Part shown: positions 40,352 to 49,889 of the stretch, piece by piece
How positions within the stretch are numbered: position 1 is the first letter of the stretch
Layout: each line of letters starts with the position of its first letter
The notes under the pieces: model-generated
Seen by the model: only the letters and a program-made list of their open reading frames with translations
Told to the model about the DNA's origin: nothing
The model's database searches: none
Made by a program: the position numbers and the translations under genes
Assembly (NCBI GenBank): GCA_947599925.1
Contig: CANQFT010000007.1
Location: 1 to 64,000 of the forward strand
DNA: 64,000 nucleotides
Direction: 5' to 3'
Source of the DNA: an uncultured Oscillospiraceae bacterium
GTDB lineage: Bacteria > Bacillota > Clostridia > Oscillospirales > Oscillospiraceae

Positions 40352-40825
40352 GTGTATACCAAGCCTGACAAGCCGGCGGAGGACATGGACGCGGCGGTCT
40401 GCGGCGACGCCTGCGGCACCATGCCCGCCTGCGCCCCTCTGGCTGTGCCCTATGTGCCCTTCCAGCAGAAGGAGCCCAAGAAATATGACCACACCGAGGC
40501 CCTGGAAAACGGGACCCTTTTCCCCGGACTGAATCTGCCCTTCCATCTGAAGGCCAAGGCCGCCAACGTGCCCATGACCCCGCTGAGCGAGCTGCAGGCC
40601 CTGGAGTTCGTGCTGGTGGAGCTGGGGCTCTATCTGGACACCCACCAGGACGACGCCCAGGCCATGGAGCTCTACCGGCAGTACGCGGCCTTGGAGAAGG
40701 AGGGCCGGGCCCGGTACGAGGCCGCCTACGGCCCCATCACCCAGGCGGCCACCGCCCAGTCCAAAAGCTGGGCCTGGCTCAAGGACCCGTGGCCCTGGAA
40801 CTACCAGGAAGGAGGGGACAAGTAA
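40352..40825 (+). CDS. CotJA-CotJB fusion spore coat protein
   Basis: N-terminal CotJA-like LAVPYVPFQQ...YDHTEALENGTLFPGLNLPF; C-terminal CotJB-like LQALEFVLVELGLYLDTHQDD...WPWNYQ; GTG start with SD AAGGAGGAG. Confidence 0.82.
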   Translation: MYTKPDKPAEDMDAAVCGDACGTMPACAPLAVPYVPFQQKEPKKYDHTEALENGTLFPGLNLPFHLKAKAANVPMTPLSELQALEFVLVELGLYLDTHQDDAQAMELYRQYAALEKEGRARYEAAYGPITQAATAQSKSWAWLKDPWPWNYQEGGDK

Positions 40826-41422
40826 ATGTTTATCTACGAAAAGAAGTTGCAGTACCCCGTTCGCATCAAAAACTGCGACCCCAAGCTGGCCAGCGTCATC
40901 ATCAGCCAGTACGGCGGGCCCGACGGGGAACTGGGCGCCTCCCTGCGCTATCTGTCCCAGCGCTACGCCATGCCCTACCCGGAGCTCAAGGGCCTCTTGA
41001 CGGACATCGGCACGGAGGAGCTGGGGCACCTGGAGATGATCGGCGCCATCGTCCACCAGCTCACCCGCAAGCTCACCGACGAACAGGCCCGGACTGCCGG
41101 GTTTGACACATATTTCGTGGACCGCACCACCGGCGTCTACCCCACCGCCGCCTCCGGCTTCCCCTACTCCGCCGCGTCCATGGCGGTGAAGGGCGACGTG
41201 ATCGCCGATCTCACCGAGGACCTGGCGGCCGAGCAGAAGGCGCGGGTGACTTACGACAACATCCTGCGCCTGTCCGACGACCCGGACGTGAACGACGTCA
41301 TCCGCTTCCTCCGGGAGCGCGAGGTGGTCCACTTCCAGCGCTTCGGCGAGGCCATTGCCCTGGCGAAAGACAAGATGGACCAGAAGAACGTCTATTACGT
41401 GAATCCCGCCTTTGACAAGTAA
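40826..41422 (+). CDS. cotJC: CotJC, manganese-catalase-like spore coat protein
   Basis: MFIYEKKLQYPVRIKNCDPKLASVIISQYGGPDGELGASLRYLSQRY, EELGHLEMIGAIVHQL. Confidence 0.93.
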   Translation: MFIYEKKLQYPVRIKNCDPKLASVIISQYGGPDGELGASLRYLSQRYAMPYPELKGLLTDIGTEELGHLEMIGAIVHQLTRKLTDEQARTAGFDTYFVDRTTGVYPTAASGFPYSAASMAVKGDVIADLTEDLAAEQKARVTYDNILRLSDDPDVNDVIRFLREREVVHFQRFGEAIALAKDKMDQKNVYYVNPAFDK

Positions 41423-41437
41423 GGGCCGCGAACCGCC

Positions 41438-41467
41438 AAAGACCGCCCCTTTGCGGGCGGTCTTTTC
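41438..41467 (+). terminator. Intrinsic terminator after cotJC
   Basis: AAAGACCGCCC-ctttgc-GGGCGGTCTTTT. Confidence 0.85.
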
Positions 41468-41554
41468 CTGTGAAAAATAATAGGTGCGAAATTGGGTAAA
41501 ATGATGTATAATGCCTCTTGGATATTTTTTACCGCGGGAAAAGGAGACTGGTCT

Positions 41555-42844
41555 ATGGAGTTCAAACGGGAACAGCTGGCGCCTGGGGTGTTCCTCACCG
41601 CCATCGGGACCACCAAGTTCAAAAGCGCCACCCTGTCGGCCACCTTTTTGACGCCCCTGGAGCGGAAAAAGGCCGCCGTCAACGCCATCGTGCCCTACAT
41701 CCTGCGCCGGGGCTGCGGCTCTTGGCCCACCATGGAGGCTGTCAGCACCCGCCTGGACGAGCTCTACGGCGGCGTTTTGGAGTCGGCGGTGCGGAAAAAA
41801 GGGGAGAGCCAATGCCTGGGGCTCATCGGCAGTTTTCTGGACGACGCCTACACCCTGGACGGGGAGCGGGTGCTGGAGCCGGCGGCGGAGCTTTTGTGCC
41901 AGGTGTTGTTGGAGCCGGCGGTGGAAGAGGGCGTGTTCCGCGAGGAATACGTCGCCGGAGAGCGGGAGAATCTGCTGCTGGCCATCCGCGCCCAGATGAA
42001 CGACAAGCGGCAGTACGCCATGGCGCGGCTGGTGCGGGAGATGTGCGGGGACGAGCCCTACGGCGTGGACCGTCTGGGCGATGAGGCCGACGCCGCCGCC
42101 ATCACCGCGCGGAGCGCGTGGCGCGCCTATCAGGACTTGCTGGCCCACGGGGTCCTGGAGCTCCACTACTGCGGCAGCGCCCCCGTGGAGCGGGTCCGTG
42201 CGGCGCTGGAGCCCTTGGTGGAGCGGTTGGCGCCCCTGCGGGGCGAGACGGCGAAGCTGGACTGTCAGGTCCGGGAAAACCGGGCCGGGCAGGAGCCCCG
42301 GACGGTGGTGGACCATCTGGACGTGACCCAGGGCAAGCTGTGCCTGGGCTTTCGTACCAAGGGCGCCTGTATCTGGCGGGAGGACTATCCGGCCCTGTTG
42401 GTCTTTACCGCCCTCTACGGCGGCACGGCTACCTCCAAGCTATTTATGAACGTGCGGGAGAAGCTGTCCCTGTGCTACTACGCCAGCGCCTCCACCGACA
42501 GTCTCAAGGGCATTTGCGCCGTGTCCTCCGGCGTGGAGTTTGACAGGATGGACCAGGCCCAGAGCGAGATCCTGGCCCAGCTGGAAGCTGTGAAGGCCGG
42601 AGACTTTACAGAGCAGGAATTGCAAAGCGCCAAACAGGCCGTGGTCAACGTCTACAAGAGCGTGCCGGACAGCCGCAGTCAGCTGGAGCAGTTCTGCCTC
42701 ACCGCGGCGGTGTCCGGCGTGTGGGAGGAGACGCCCCAGGAGACCGTCCGCAGGGTAGAGGGGGTCACGGCCCAACAGGTGGCGGCCATCGCCCAGGGGA
42801 TGGAACTGGACACGGTATACCGGCTGATGGGAATGGAGGGCTGA
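41555..42844 (+). CDS. M16 family peptidase-like protein (YmfF type)
   Basis: Pairs with the 42849 gene; no intact HXXEH, M16 C-terminal domain GGTATSKLFMNVREKLSLCYYASAS. Confidence 0.85.
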   Translation: MEFKREQLAPGVFLTAIGTTKFKSATLSATFLTPLERKKAAVNAIVPYILRRGCGSWPTMEAVSTRLDELYGGVLESAVRKKGESQCLGLIGSFLDDAYTLDGERVLEPAAELLCQVLLEPAVEEGVFREEYVAGERENLLLAIRAQMNDKRQYAMARLVREMCGDEPYGVDRLGDEADAAAITARSAWRAYQDLLAHGVLELHYCGSAPVERVRAALEPLVERLAPLRGETAKLDCQVRENRAGQEPRTVVDHLDVTQGKLCLGFRTKGACIWREDYPALLVFTALYGGTATSKLFMNVREKLSLCYYASASTDSLKGICAVSSGVEFDRMDQAQSEILAQLEAVKAGDFTEQELQSAKQAVVNVYKSVPDSRSQLEQFCLTAAVSGVWEETPQETVRRVEGVTAQQVAAIAQGMELDTVYRLMGMEG

Positions 42845-42848
42845 GACC

Positions 42849-44126
42849 ATGGAGGAAAAACGCTACGAGAGGCTGGGCATGGACCTGTTCCACGGCCGGC
42901 TGGACAACGGGCTCCACGTCTTTGTGGACAAGCGCCCTGGCTACGGCAAGCAGTTTGCCTTTTTCGCCACCCGCTACGGCGGGCTGGATATGCGCTTCAA
43001 GACGGAGCGGGGCTGGCAGGATACCCCCGCCGGGGTGGCCCACTTTCTGGAGCACAAGCTCTTTGACACCAAGGACGGCAACGCCCTGCAGTTGATGGCG
43101 GCCAACGGCGCCGATCCCAACGCCTTCACCAGCTTTGGCATCACGGGGTATTTCTTTCAGTGTACCCAGGGCTTTGAGGAGAATCTGCGGACCCTGCTGA
43201 GCTTCGTCAGCGAGCCCTGGTTCACGCCGGAGAGCGTGGCCAAGGAGCAGGGCATCATCGGCCAGGAGATCGCCATGGGGGACGACGAGGCGGAGACGGA
43301 GGTGTTTTACGACCTCTTGAAGTGCCTGTACGCCCACCACCCCATCCGCACCCACATCGCCGGGACCCAGGCGTCCATCGCCCAGATCACCGACCAGACC
43401 TTGTACACCTGCCACGGGGCTTTCTATAACCCGGGGAATATGGTGCTGACGGTGGTGGGGGATGTGGACCCCCAGAGGGTGATGGACCTGGCGGGGGAGG
43501 TGGTCGTCGGAGCGGGGAAGGGCAGCCCGGAGCGGGACTACGGCCCCGCCGAGCCCGACGGCGCCGTGGAGCGGGAGACCAGCCGCTCCATGGAGGTGTC
43601 CGCGCCGCTGTTTCAGATGGGCTTCAAGCTGCCCGCGCCGGACAGGGGCCAGGACCGCTTGCGGGCCCAACTGCTGGGCGACCTGGCCGGGGATCTGCTG
43701 GTGGGAGAGGCCAGCCCGCTCTACAACCGCCTCTACGGGCAGGGGCTCGTCAACCGGGCCTTTTCCTGCGGGTACGAGGACTACCCCGGCTGTGCCTTTC
43801 TGGCCCTGGGCGGAGAGAGCCGGGACCCGCGGGCGGTGCGGGACGCGGTGCTGGAGGAGTGCCGCCGCGTGGCGGAGGAGGGCTTTGAGCCGGAGCGCTT
43901 CGCCCGGTGCAAAAAGGCGGCCTACGGCGGCATGGTCAGCCAGCTCAACTCCTTTGAGAACACCGCCGTGGAGTTGGCCCAGAGCTATTTTGACGGCGTG
44001 GAGTACCTGACATTCCCGGAGGTGTTCCAGTCCATCACAGCCAGGGACGTGCAGGACTTCGTGGCCCGGTATCTCACCGCTGAACGCCACGCCCTGGCGA
44101 TGATCACTCCGAAGGAGGCGGCATGA
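42849..44126 (+). CDS. M16 family insulinase-like peptidase (YmfH type)
   Basis: GVAHFLEHKLF zinc motif (HFLEH), KEQGIIGQEIAMGDD. Confidence 0.9.
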   Translation: MEEKRYERLGMDLFHGRLDNGLHVFVDKRPGYGKQFAFFATRYGGLDMRFKTERGWQDTPAGVAHFLEHKLFDTKDGNALQLMAANGADPNAFTSFGITGYFFQCTQGFEENLRTLLSFVSEPWFTPESVAKEQGIIGQEIAMGDDEAETEVFYDLLKCLYAHHPIRTHIAGTQASIAQITDQTLYTCHGAFYNPGNMVLTVVGDVDPQRVMDLAGEVVVGAGKGSPERDYGPAEPDGAVERETSRSMEVSAPLFQMGFKLPAPDRGQDRLRAQLLGDLAGDLLVGEASPLYNRLYGQGLVNRAFSCGYEDYPGCAFLALGGESRDPRAVRDAVLEECRRVAEEGFEPERFARCKKAAYGGMVSQLNSFENTAVELAQSYFDGVEYLTFPEVFQSITARDVQDFVARYLTAERHALAMITPKEAA

Positions 44127-45076
44127 TGTCTACGGTCACTTTTCCCGGCCTGGGGCTGGAGTTTACGCTGAACCGCGTGGCTTTCAGCCTCTTTGGCAAG
44201 CCCATCTACTGGTACGGCATCATCATCGCCGCGGGGTTTCTGCTGGCGGTGTGGTTCTGTTGCAGACAGGCGCCCCAATTTGGCCTGACGGGGGACGACC
44301 TGCTGGATATGCTCCTCTTCGCCGTGCCCATCGCCATCGTGGGGGCCAGGGCCTATTATGTGGTGACGGCCCTGAGCCGGAACACCGGCGAATTTCGCAC
44401 CGAGGGCGGCGGCGTGGACTGGGCCGCCACCGTCCGCATCTGGGACGGAGGGCTGGCCATTTACGGCGGGGTCATCGCCGCGGTGGTCACGGTGGTGGTC
44501 TTTTGCAAGGTCCGCCGCCAGAAGGTGGGGCCCTATCTGGACTTGGGCGCCTTTGGATTGCTCATCGGCCAGGCCGTGGGCCGGTGGGGGAACTTTGTGA
44601 ACGTGGAGGCCTACGGCTACGAGACCACGCTGCCCTGGCGCATGGGCGTGGAAAACGTCTTTGACAGCAACACCGGCGCCTATCTGGGGATGCAGGAAGT
44701 CCACCCCACCTTTCTCTACGAGAGCCTGTGGAACCTGGTGGGACTTGTACTTATGATCTGGATCCTGAAAAAAGGCTGGCGCAAGTTCGACGGGCAGATG
44801 TTTTGCATCTACCTGGCCTGGTACGGCGCCGGACGGGGCTGGATCGAGGGACTGCGGCGGGACTACCTGCCCTTTTTTGGTCTGGAGATCGGCGGCGTGC
44901 CATTGCGGGTCAGCCAAGTGCTGGCCTGGGCCACGTCCCTGGCCGCCGTGGGATTTTTGGTCTACCATCTGGCGGTGAAACGACACAGGCCGGAGGAACT
45001 CTATGTTGATCAAATGGAGGGAAAACAACATGACGATCCTGGACGGAAAGGCCCTGGCGGAGAAGCTGAAGGGTGA
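44123..45076 (+). CDS. lgt: Prolipoprotein diacylglyceryl transferase
   Basis: IWDGGLAIYGGVIA, GQAVGRWGNFVNVEAYG, HPTFLYES. Confidence 0.95.
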   Translation: MMSTVTFPGLGLEFTLNRVAFSLFGKPIYWYGIIIAAGFLLAVWFCCRQAPQFGLTGDDLLDMLLFAVPIAIVGARAYYVVTALSRNTGEFRTEGGGVDWAATVRIWDGGLAIYGGVIAAVVTVVVFCKVRRQKVGPYLDLGAFGLLIGQAVGRWGNFVNVEAYGYETTLPWRMGVENVFDSNTGAYLGMQEVHPTFLYESLWNLVGLVLMIWILKKGWRKFDGQMFCIYLAWYGAGRGWIEGLRRDYLPFFGLEIGGVPLRVSQVLAWATSLAAVGFLVYHLAVKRHRPEELYVDQMEGKQHDDPGRKGPGGEAEG

Positions 45077-45878
45077 ACTGAAAGAAAAGGCGGACGGGTT
45101 GCCCCGCAAGCCGGGACTGGCGGTGATCCTGGTGGGGGACGACCCCGCCAGCCGCACCTACGTCAACGGCAAGAAGCGGGACTGCGCCCAGTGCGGCTTT
45201 TACAGCGAGGAGTACACCATGCCCGCCACGGTGTCCCAGAGAGAGCTTTTGGACCTGATCGAGACCCTCAACGGCAGAGCGGACATAGACGGCATCCTGG
45301 TCCAGCTGCCCTTGCCAAAGGGTCTGGACGCCATCGCGCTGCTGGACGCCATCGTGCCCCACAAGGATGTGGACTGCTTCCATCCGGTGAACGTGGGCAA
45401 GCTCTACACCGGGCAGAAAGGCGGTTTTCTGCCCTGCACCCCCGGCGGCGTCATGGCGATCTTGCGGGAGTATGACATCCAGGTGGCGGGGAAGGAGTGC
45501 GTGGTGCTGGGCCGGTCCAACATCGTGGGCAAGCCCATGGCGGCGCTGCTGCTGGCGGAGAACGGCACGGTGACGGTCTGCCACTCCAAGACCCCGAACC
45601 TGGCCCAAAAATGCGCGACAGCGGACATTTTGGTGTCCGCTGTCGGCAAGGTTGGATTGGTAACCGGCGATATGGTGAAAGATGGGGCAGTGGTCATTGA
45701 TGTGGCCATGAACCGGAACGCCCAGGGCAAGCTGTGCGGCGATGTGGACTTTGACGCCGTGGCCCCCAAGTGCTCGTACATCACGCCGGTGCCCGGCGGG
45801 GTAGGGCCCATGACCCGCGCCATTCTGATGGAGAACACCTACCGCTCCTGTCTGCGGCACCTGGGGCTGGAGGACTGA
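45030..45878 (+). CDS. folD: Bifunctional methylenetetrahydrofolate dehydrogenase/cyclohydrolase
   Basis: VGDDPASRTYVNGKKRDC, DVDCFHPVNVGKL, VLGRSNIVGKPMAALLL, PVPGGVGPMT. Confidence 0.95.
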   Translation: MTILDGKALAEKLKGELKEKADGLPRKPGLAVILVGDDPASRTYVNGKKRDCAQCGFYSEEYTMPATVSQRELLDLIETLNGRADIDGILVQLPLPKGLDAIALLDAIVPHKDVDCFHPVNVGKLYTGQKGGFLPCTPGGVMAILREYDIQVAGKECVVLGRSNIVGKPMAALLLAENGTVTVCHSKTPNLAQKCATADILVSAVGKVGLVTGDMVKDGAVVIDVAMNRNAQGKLCGDVDFDAVAPKCSYITPVPGGVGPMTRAILMENTYRSCLRHLGLED

Positions 45879-45880
45879 GT

Positions 45881-47572
45881 TCAGTCTTTGAGACTGCGGT
45901 TGATGGCGCAGAGGATGGCCCGGAGGGAGGCCCGGTTGATGTTGTGGCTCTTGCCCACGCCGAACACGTCCCGGCCCTTGGGGTCCTTCAAGTGGATGTA
46001 GCACACCGCCTGGGTGTCCGCTCCGGCAGCGATGGCGTGCTCTTTGTAGTCCACAAAGGCGTAGCCGTCGATGGCGCCCTCAGGCAGCGTGTGCAGGGCG
46101 TTGAAGAAGGCGTCGATGGGGCCGGTGCCTGTGCCTGTGACCCACATGGCCTTGCCCTTGTAGCTCACCTCGCCGTCAAAGGTGACGGCGCTGGCGTCGC
46201 CGTGGCGGGAGTCCTCCAGGAAGCGGCTGCGCTCCAGCTGGTAGGTCTTGGGGACGGAGAGGTACTCCCTGTCAAAGAGGTCAAAGACCTGCTGGGGCTT
46301 GAGCTCGGTGCCCAGGCGGTCGGTCTCCACCTGCACGATGTGTCCAAACTCCGGCTGCATGGCCTTGGGGATGTCGTAGCCAAAGGACTGCTGCATCACA
46401 TAGGCCGCGCCGCCCTTGCCCGACTGGGAGTTGATGCGGATGATGGGCTCGTACTGGCGGCCCAGGTCGGCGGGGTCGATGGGGAGATAGGGGATCTCCC
46501 AATACTCCGTGCCGCTCTCCTGCATATAGCGGGTGCCCTTGTTGATGGCGTCCTGGTGGGAGCCGGAGAAGGCGGTGAACACCAGCTTGCCCACATAGGG
46601 CTGGCGGTCGCCCACGGGCATTTTGGTACACCGCTCGTACATCTCCTTGATCTTGTTGATGTCGTGGAAGTCCAGTTCCGGGTCCACGCCCTGGGTATAG
46701 AGGTTCATGGCCAGAGTGACCATGTCCACGTTGCCGGTGCGTTCGCCGTTTCCGAAGAGGGTGGCCTCGATGCGCTCGGCCCCGGCCAGCAGGCCCATCT
46801 CGGCGGTGGCCACGCCCTCGCCCCTGTCGTTGTGGGGATGGAGGGAGATGATGGCGCTCTGGCGAGAGGGCAGATGGCGGATGAAATACTCGATCTCGTC
46901 GGCGAAGTAGCAGGGGATGCAGTTTTCCACCGTGGTGGGCAGGTTCAGGATGATGGGGCGCTCAGGGGTGGCATGGATGGCCTGGATGACGGCCTCGCAG
47001 ATCTCCACGGCGGCGTCCATCTCGGTGCCCATAAAGCTCTCCGGGGAATACTCGTAGCGGAGGTCCATCCCCGCGGCGACGGCGTCTTGGGAGAGGTCGT
47101 AGATGAGTTTGGCCGCGTCCACGGCGATCTTCTTGACCCCCTCCACATCGGTGTGGAACACCACCTTGCGCTGGAGGGTGGAGGTGGAGTTGTAGAAGTG
47201 GAAGATCACGTGCTTGGCGCCCCGGATGGCCTCGAAGGTTTTCTTGATGAGGTGTTCCCGGGCCTGGACCAGCACCTGGATGGTCACGTCGTCGGGGATG
47301 TGGCCCCCGTCGATGAGTTCCCGGCAGATCTCGTACTCGGTCTCACTGGCGGAGGGGAAGCCGATCTCGATCTCCTTGACGCCGATGTCTATAAGGGTGT
47401 GGAAATACTCCAGCTTCTCCTGGAGGTTCATGGGGTCCACCAGGGCCTGGTTGCCGTCCCGCAGGTCCACCGAGCACCAGATGGGGGCTTTGGTGAGGCG
47501 CTTGTCGGGCCAGGTGCGGTCGGGCAGGGAGATGGGCTCAAAGGGGATGTACTTCTCAAAGGACTGCTTCAT
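45881..47572 (-). CDS. leuA: 2-isopropylmalate synthase (long form)
   Basis: WCSVDLRDGNQALVDPM, HPHNDRGEG, LFGNGERTGNVDMVTLAMNLY. Confidence 0.93.
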   Translation of the reverse strand: MKQSFEKYIPFEPISLPDRTWPDKRLTKAPIWCSVDLRDGNQALVDPMNLQEKLEYFHTLIDIGVKEIEIGFPSASETEYEICRELIDGGHIPDDVTIQVLVQAREHLIKKTFEAIRGAKHVIFHFYNSTSTLQRKVVFHTDVEGVKKIAVDAAKLIYDLSQDAVAAGMDLRYEYSPESFMGTEMDAAVEICEAVIQAIHATPERPIILNLPTTVENCIPCYFADEIEYFIRHLPSRQSAIISLHPHNDRGEGVATAEMGLLAGAERIEATLFGNGERTGNVDMVTLAMNLYTQGVDPELDFHDINKIKEMYERCTKMPVGDRQPYVGKLVFTAFSGSHQDAINKGTRYMQESGTEYWEIPYLPIDPADLGRQYEPIIRINSQSGKGGAAYVMQQSFGYDIPKAMQPEFGHIVQVETDRLGTELKPQQVFDLFDREYLSVPKTYQLERSRFLEDSRHGDASAVTFDGEVSYKGKAMWVTGTGTGPIDAFFNALHTLPEGAIDGYAFVDYKEHAIAAGADTQAVCYIHLKDPKGRDVFGVGKSHNINRASLRAILCAINRSLKD

Positions 47573-47606
47573 GGGAAAAACTCCTCCTTGTTTTGGCCGC
47601 GGGCAA

Positions 47607-47868
47607 CAAAAAACCCCGACCAAAGTCTTGGTCAGGGGCGTCAAGTCTAACGCGGTACCACCCTGTTTCCGTCTCCGGTCGCCCGAAAACGCTCGTCGGC
47701 TTCCAGCAAAGCCCTGGCGGGTAACGGGGCCGTCCGTTCCGCCCTACTGTGGTTCAGGCGGACCGCTCAGGGGCCAGTGACGCTCTCTGCCGCCCACACC
47801 GGTTTCCACCGACCACCGGCTCTCTGGAGAGGGAAGGGCAGGGCTTTTTCCCCATCATCGCGTTTGCA
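47607..47868 (-). ncRNA. T-box leader upstream of leuA
   Basis: Minus strand AGGGTGGTACCGCGTTAGA T-box sequence followed by terminator CCCCTGACCAAGACTTTGGTCGGGGTTTTTT; promoter TTGACA-17-TAAACT (47875-47903). Confidence 0.92.
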
Positions 47869-47927
47869 AGGGATAGTTTACCTGAGGAAATGCCGTTTGT
47901 CAAGTCTTTTTGTTTGGAGGGGTAAGA

Positions 47928-48347
47928 ATGAAAGTGCTGGCCATTGATTACGGCGAGGCCCGGACGGGGGTGGCGATCTCGGACCCCACGGGGCTTCTGG
48001 CGGGGTTCACCACCGTCATCCACAGCCGCGACCCCAAAGAAGTCGCCCGCCGCCTGGCGGAGCTTGCCAGGGAACACGGCGCGGAGCGGCTGGTGATGGG
48101 CTATCCCCGGAACATGGACGGCACCGAGGGGCCCAGGGCACAGCTCTACCGGGAGTTTGCCGGGCTGGTGGAGGAGGTCTCCGGCATGGAGGTGGCCCTC
48201 TGGGACGAGCGGCGCACCACCGTGGACGCCCACCGCATCCTCTCCGAGACGGGCAACCGGGGCAAGCGCCGCAAGGAAAAGGTGGACGCTGTGGCGGCCA
48301 CGCTGATTTTGGAGGGCTATCTGGGCTTTTTACGCAACAGCTCGTGA
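47928..48347 (+). CDS. ruvX: Putative Holliday junction resolvase RuvX/YqgF
   Basis: MKVLAIDYGEARTGVAISDPTG, LVMGYPRNMDGTEG, DERRTTVDAHRIL. Confidence 0.93.
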   Translation: MKVLAIDYGEARTGVAISDPTGLLAGFTTVIHSRDPKEVARRLAELAREHGAERLVMGYPRNMDGTEGPRAQLYREFAGLVEEVSGMEVALWDERRTTVDAHRILSETGNRGKRRKEKVDAVAATLILEGYLGFLRNSS

Positions 48348-48679
48348 AGGCCCACAAAGAGCAGAAATACGCCAAAGCACTTTCGCAGCAGCGCCACATC
48401 CAGCGATGTGGCCAGCCACGCCGCCAGCGCCGTGCCCAACAAGCCGCACAGGATGGCGGGCACGGCGGCGGATCGGTTCAGATAGCCGTTTTTCCTGTGG
48501 TAGAGGAGGGCGGAGGCGGCGGTGGGCAGAAAGTAGAGCAGGTTGATGCCCTGGGCCAAGGTCTGGTCCAGCCCGGCCAGACTGGTCATATAGATGAGCA
48601 GTAGCGTGCCCCCGCCTACGCCGAAGCCGGAGAGGACGCCGGTGGCCGCGCCCGCCAGCAGAGCGCAGACAAAGCTCAT
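48317..48679 (-). CDS. Half-length TSUP (TauE/SafE) family transporter
   Basis: LLAGAATGVLSGFGVGGGTLLLIYMTSLAGLDQTLAQGINLLYFLP; 120 aa. Confidence 0.85.
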   Translation of the reverse strand: MSFVCALLAGAATGVLSGFGVGGGTLLLIYMTSLAGLDQTLAQGINLLYFLPTAASALLYHRKNGYLNRSAAVPAILCGLLGTALAAWLATSLDVALLRKCFGVFLLFVGLHELLRKKPR

Positions 48680-49053
48680 GCCGTCAGGGAGGTCCAGGCG
48701 CCATAGAGAATGAACAGGGCGAACACCCGCCGCAGCCAGTCCACATTCAGGCCCCTGAAGAGCTTGCCGCCCAAAGTTCCGCCGGCCAGACCGCCCAGCA
48801 GGTAGGGCAGGGCGGCGGACAGGTCCAGACTGCCCCGCAGCAGATAGATGGCCGAGGACAGGGCGCACAGGGGCAGGATGACGAGCACGGAGTTGGCGAA
48901 GGCGGAGCGCTGGTCAAGGCCGCAGGGCCCCGCCAACAGCGGCGCCAGCACCATGCCGCCGCCCCCGCCGAAAAAGCCGTTGGCGACTCCGGCCAGCGCC
49001 CCCGCCGCCGCGCACCAGACCCTGTTTACCTGCCGACCCTCTGTATCCCTCAT
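48676..49053 (-). CDS. Half-length TSUP (TauE/SafE) family transporter
   Basis: AGALAGVANGFFGGGGGMVLAPLLAGPCGLDQRSAFANSVLVILPL; ATGA overlap with next gene. Confidence 0.85.
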   Translation of the reverse strand: MRDTEGRQVNRVWCAAAGALAGVANGFFGGGGGMVLAPLLAGPCGLDQRSAFANSVLVILPLCALSSAIYLLRGSLDLSAALPYLLGGLAGGTLGGKLFRGLNVDWLRRVFALFILYGAWTSLTA

Positions 49054-49099
49054 AACAAGACGCCCCTTCCCGCCGTAGTATGGCAGGGAAGGGGCGTTT

Positions 49100-49825
49100 T
49101 CATGCCTGGGCGCAGAGGTCCAGGACCACCTGACCGCCCAGGATGAGACCGGCACAGCCAGGGACCCAGGCCACGCTGCCGGGGAGGTCCCGGCGGCCCG
49201 GCGGCGGCGATTCCTGGGCGGCCTGGACCTTCCTGGGCAACTCCGGGGAAAAGACCACCTTGTGGTGCCGGATGCCCCGGCGGCCCAGCTCCTTGCGGAT
49301 GATCCGGGCCAGGTGACAGCCCTGGGTCTTGGAGATGTCGGCCACGCGGAACTGGGTGGCGTCCACCTTGTTGCCCGTGCCCAGGGCGGAGATGATGGGA
49401 ACGCCCCGCTCCAGGGCCGATTGGATCAGGTCCAGCTTACAGCTGACCAGGTCGATGCAGTCCACGATGTAGTCGTAGTCCGTGGCGAAGAACTCCTGGC
49501 GTGTCTCGGCGCAGTAGCGAAAGACCCAGGGCCGGACCGCGCAGGCGGGGTTGATGGACAGCACCCGCTCCGCCGCTACCTGGGCCTTGGACTTGCCGAG
49601 GGTTTGGACGGTGGCCAGCAGTTGGCGGTTGAGGTTGGTGAGGCCCACGTCGTCCTGGTCGATGAGGGTCAGCGCCCCCACGCCGGAACGGGCCAGGGCC
49701 TCCACGGCGTAACCTCCCACGCCTCCCAGACCCAGCACGGCCACATGGCTGGCGGCCAGCTTCTCCATGGCCCGGTCGCCCAGCACCAGCGCGGTGCGGG
49801 AAAAGGCGTCGTTCACAGGGTTCAC
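49100..49825 (-). CDS. tcdA: tRNA threonylcarbamoyladenosine dehydratase (ThiF/E1-like)
   Basis: SHVAVLGLGGVGGYAVEALARSGVGALTLIDQDDVGLTNLNRQL. Confidence 0.9.
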   Translation of the reverse strand: MNPVNDAFSRTALVLGDRAMEKLAASHVAVLGLGGVGGYAVEALARSGVGALTLIDQDDVGLTNLNRQLLATVQTLGKSKAQVAAERVLSINPACAVRPWVFRYCAETRQEFFATDYDYIVDCIDLVSCKLDLIQSALERGVPIISALGTGNKVDATQFRVADISKTQGCHLARIIRKELGRRGIRHHKVVFSPELPRKVQAAQESPPPGRRDLPGSVAWVPGCAGLILGGQVVLDLCAQA

Positions 49826-49889
49826 CTCCGGTGGAAAAGAAGGCGGACGGCCTTGCGCGGCCGTCCGCCGGTGTGTCAGAAAACGCGGC

